A stretch of DNA of 8,859 nucleotides from Myxococcales bacterium (GTDB lineage: Bacteria; Myxococcota_A; Polyangia; Fen-1088). This document shows positions 6,594 through 8,859 of this stretch, piece after piece. The notes beneath the pieces are model-generated. The model saw only the letters and a list, made by a program, of their open reading frames with translations. It made no database searches and was not told the origin of the DNA. The stretch lies in the NCBI GenBank assembly GCA_003161835.1, contig PMNO01000404.1:1-8859 (forward strand). Direction: 5' to 3'. Numbering within the stretch: position 1 is the stretch's first letter; each line of letters begins with the position of its first letter. The position numbers and the translations under genes are program-made.

Positions 6594-7988
6594 TCAGTTT
6601 GACTCTGGAGGCGTGACGAGGCGCGCTCCCACCGAGCGCTCCAGGGTGATCCACGCCTTGCGCAGCTCCAATCGCGCCCGGATCAACTCGAGACGGCTGG
6701 CGAGGACTAGATTTTCCGATGCGATGAGCGACGGCAGGTCCAGCTCCGCTGCCTTTGCGGCCATCGCCAGGACCCGATCGTGTTCCGTCAGAAGCGGCGC
6801 GATTTCCGTCCGCAGCCGTCGCAGGATGGCCCGCTGGGCGTCGACGGTGGCCAGGGCGCGCGCGATGTCGGCGCGCAGGCCTGCCAGCGTTGCGGTGACC
6901 TCGGCGCGCGCGACATCGCGCGCAGCCGTCGCGGATCGCACGCGTCCCACGTTGGTGTCCAAGATGGGCAATGTCACGTCCAGGCCCAGGACCAAGTCCG
7001 TGGTTGCACCGAAGAATTCGTTTCGCCGCACTCGGGGCGCGGCGGCCAGTCGGAACCAGGGCCAGCGGGCGGCAGTCTCGGCCCGGAGCGATTCCTCGCT
7101 GGCGTCGTAGTGGGCGCGCGCCGCGCCAACCAGGGCCCGGTGTGCCAGCGCTCGATCCTCGAGCGCGCTTTGGCTTGACGGAGGAAGCTCCACCGCATCG
7201 TCGGTGAGCTGACCGATGACGGTGATCGTGCCCCCCGGGGGACCTACCCCCAACAGACGAATCAGTGTGCTGGCCGCCAGATTGCGCGCGACCCGCCGCT
7301 CGTTCTCTGCGTGCTCTGCCGCCGCCAGCGAGAGACGGACGAGGTCGAGATCGAAACGCGTCGTGCCCCCCTGTGCGACTCTCCGGGCGATAGCCTCCGC
7401 GAGGCGCTGCCGGTTGGCGACGGTGTCTTGCGCGACCTTTATCTCCTCGTCCAGGGCCAGAAGCGTTGCGTACCATCCGCGCACATCACAGGCGAGATCC
7501 CATTCCCGCTCGCTGATTTGTTGGTCCACCTCTTTGAGGTGGGCGCTGGCGGCGCCGCGTCGGCCCGCGCGCACCCCCGGACGGGGAGGTTCCCAGGTCA
7601 GGCGCAAGTCCCAACCGAGTTTGTCGAACGTTCGTTCTTGGATGTGGGTCAATTCCATCCTGAGCTCGGGGTTGGCCAAAGTCCCGGCCGTGATGACCTC
7701 TCCCTCCACGATGCCGCGCGAGGCGCGGAATGCGCGCAGTTCGCGGTTCCAATGGAGGGCCAGGGCCACGCTGAAATCCTCGGTGAGCGCAGTCGGGGGT
7801 GAGGGCGGGGTGGAGGTCGCACCTTTCGCGGCCGCGCCGGGGCCGGACTGCACCGCATCGTTCTGGCGCAGCTCGTTCAGCACGCCCCAGGTGTCCAGCG
7901 GCTCGGGGTGATAGCAGCCGGCCGTCCCCGTGACGATGAGCGTGAGGATTTCTGGGACTGCTCCGTGGCGGGGCTTCGCGCGTATCAC
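6594..7988 (-). CDS. TolC-family outer-membrane channel lipoprotein
   Basis: Taking GTG at 7988 as start gives 464 residues. This start overlaps the upstream TGA as GTGA (4-nt overlap) and places a proper lipoprotein signal at the N-terminus: basic residues 3-8, a hydrophobic core (11-21) and the lipobox GTAG|C with C25. The ATG at 8048 in the same frame would add 20 residues and overlap the upstream gene by 64 nt, and bury the signal, so I reject it. The body shows the two helical repeats of the outer-membrane efflux family: the first barrel pair ends near WDLRLTWEPPRPG (126-138), and the second reads VLGLDVTLPILDTNVGRV (333-350), the typical hydrophobic-strand-then-turn signature. Long amphipathic, Ala/Arg/Leu-rich helices follow (about 355-455), as expected for the periplasmic tunnel. 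Such proteins form trimers that export substrates with a membrane-fusion protein and a pump, neither of which is seen here. Substrate unknown. Confidence 0.85.
   Translation of the reverse strand: MIRAKPRHGAVPEILTLIVTGTAGCYHPEPLDTWGVLNELRQNDAVQSGPGAAAKGATSTPPSPPTALTEDFSVALALHWNRELRAFRASRGIVEGEVITAGTLANPELRMELTHIQERTFDKLGWDLRLTWEPPRPGVRAGRRGAASAHLKEVDQQISEREWDLACDVRGWYATLLALDEEIKVAQDTVANRQRLAEAIARRVAQGGTTRFDLDLVRLSLAAAEHAENERRVARNLAASTLIRLLGVGPPGGTITVIGQLTDDAVELPPSSQSALEDRALAHRALVGAARAHYDASEESLRAETAARWPWFRLAAAPRVRRNEFFGATTDLVLGLDVTLPILDTNVGRVRSATAARDVARAEVTATLAGLRADIARALATVDAQRAILRRLRTEIAPLLTEHDRVLAMAAKAAELDLPSLIASENLVLASRLELIRARLELRKAWITLERSVGARLVTPPESN
7985..7988 (-). promoter_or_regulatory. 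GTGA stop/start overlap (translational coupling site)
   Basis: On the minus strand GTGA combines the GTG start of the TolC-like gene (7988-7986) with the TGA stop of the propeller gene (7987-7985). No clear Shine-Dalgarno sequence lies just upstream, so initiation probably depends on ribosomes that have just terminated. The overlap also decides the start of the TolC-like protein. Confidence 0.7.
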
Positions 7989-8859
7989 GGTAGGTGTCGC
8001 TGGTGGGTGGCGGCATCCGTTGGGTTGCCGAGCGGCAAGGTCATCCACAGAGGATCACGGCTGTTGCGATCGAAGACTACCGTCAGGGCTCCGCTGCCGG
8101 GTCTCACGGTGATGCCTTCAGGCTTGAGTCCAATGAACCGGCGCAAGAGCCGCGCTTCCAACTGGCCACCCGTGGGGAACCGCACCCGCCACAACGCCCC
8201 GCCTCCGTCGGGCGAGCCGTTCTTGGGAGCATTCGCGCACAGGTATAGGTCGCCGTCCGGCCCGAAGAAGAGATCGGCGACGCCCTGAAAGACCAGGGGC
8301 GCTGGCCCACCGCCGATCGGGGGCACCGCCAGCTTGGCTTGTCCCCACAAAGATAGCGTGTGCGCTCCCAGCTTCCCGGCTGCGAAGGCCTCTGACGATC
8401 GATCGAGGCGTAGAATGATGGCCCCCCCGTCAGGCAGCAGGGGCGCCTTCAGACCGATGTAGAGGGCCCCGTCGTGGAACGCGATGGCCTCCAAATCGAC
8501 CGGCGTTTCTTCGGGCAGGCCCAGTTTCTTGAGCTCATGAGAGATGTCGTCGTCTCCGTGCAGGAGATCCAGTTTTCCGGTGACTCGCAACCGCCGCCCA
8601 GCGAGATCGAGTCGCAGGAGTTGGCGACGGGAAGCCCGAATTTTGCCACGGTGGGTGGGCGAGTGAGATGTCAGCAGAAAGAACGTCCCACCCGGGCCGG
8701 CGGCCAATGATTCAGCATCGTCGAGCGCGCTCAATCCGTCGAGCGGAACCGGTTCGGCATCGAGGTGGCCGGCACGGTTGAGCGCCAGAACGAAGGGCGC
8801 GCGCCGATCGTCGGTGGCCAAGTCGATCGTGTCGTCCACCACGGCCAGGTAGCGATCCA
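7985..8859 (-). CDS. DUF3616 / phytase-like β-propeller protein (5' end beyond window)
   Basis: The frame stays open to the right edge, where codons for DRYLAVVDD precede a possible GTG start at 8842, so the gene most likely begins outside the window. At least 290 residues are visible. Counting from that GTG, three blade-like motifs recur: DDAESLAAG (41-49), VDLEAIAFHDGALYIGLKAP (115-134) and LKPEGITV (239-246). Together with SHSPTHRGK (59-67) and SRRQLLRLDL (71-80), they match the pattern of DUF3616 and esterase-like phytase-fold proteins, where E-x-[IL]-A strands line the propeller. Most members have no proven activity, so neither phytase nor esterase function should be assumed. Any signal peptide would lie off the window. 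The TGA stop overlaps the GTG start of the TolC-like gene, tying the two together as one transcription and translation unit. Confidence 0.68.
   Translation of the reverse strand, partial: DRYLAVVDDTIDLATDDRRAPFVLALNRAGHLDAEPVPLDGLSALDDAESLAAGPGGTFFLLTSHSPTHRGKIRASRRQLLRLDLAGRRLRVTGKLDLLHGDDDISHELKKLGLPEETPVDLEAIAFHDGALYIGLKAPLLPDGGAIILRLDRSSEAFAAGKLGAHTLSLWGQAKLAVPPIGGGPAPLVFQGVADLFFGPDGDLYLCANAPKNGSPDGGGALWRVRFPTGGQLEARLLRRFIGLKPEGITVRPGSGALTVVFDRNSRDPLWMTLPLGNPTDAATHQRHLP

Noticed and set aside
6523..7476. A 317-codon minus-strand frame within the TolC-like gene
   Set aside because: Arg/Gly/Pro-rich shadow of the TolC-family frame, with no domain signal; the TolC frame explains the region.
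7985..8842. Taking GTG 8842 as the true start of the propeller gene
   Set aside because: The frame remains open upstream to the edge with plausible coding sequence, there is no room to see a ribosome-binding site, and an exported protein of this kind would need an N-terminal signal that is missing here.
1..8859. CRISPR arrays, tRNA/rRNA genes, transposases, integrases or phage genes
   Set aside because: Looked for spaced direct repeats, cloverleaf-like sequences and typical protein motifs by eye; none found.

Overview
The window looks like chromosomal DNA from a GC-rich Gram-negative bacterium. Outer-membrane-type proteins (a β-barrel with a terminal Phe and a TolC-like channel) show a diderm envelope. 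The strong G/C bias at third codon positions, a stand-alone multi-receiver protein and Pro/Gly/Tyr-rich exported proteins are in keeping with Myxococcota or a related deltaproteobacterial lineage. That placement is inference. I saw no tRNA, rRNA, CRISPR, transposase or phage gene, and coding density is very high with no gap above about 120 nt.

Left block (1-3433, minus strand): a 610-residue receiver protein with two clear REC domains, preceded by about 345 residues that read as decayed receiver folds, is followed 86 nt downstream by a large ligase gene that runs off the left edge. That ligase is easy to miss because it has no stop inside the window. It is a head-to-tail duplication of the D-Ala-D-Ala ligase type of ATP-grasp enzyme: one full copy (residues 1 to about 325), a short basic/proline linker, and a second copy cut by the window edge.

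Middle block (3434-5586): a 120-nt divergent intergenic region carries a short AT-rich direct repeat. Two plus-strand genes follow: a two-helix membrane protein whose C-terminal half resembles the GIDE/BAM membrane-adjacent domain, and a secreted outer-membrane β-barrel with a Pro/Gly/Tyr-rich linker. The barrel gene converges on the next gene so tightly that both stop codons share one CTAG palindrome.

Right block (5583-8859, minus strand): a compact operon, read right to left, encodes a DUF3616/phytase-like β-propeller protein (its 5' end is outside the window), a TolC-family outer-membrane lipoprotein joined by a GTGA stop/start overlap, and a calcineurin-like metallophosphatase with an exported, probably lipid-anchored N-terminus, only 3 nt further on. 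All three are likely envelope or periplasmic. No membrane-fusion protein or inner-membrane pump gene accompanies the TolC protein here.

The features most worth following are the fused double ATP-grasp ligase next to a four-receiver protein, and the propeller/TolC/phosphatase operon.
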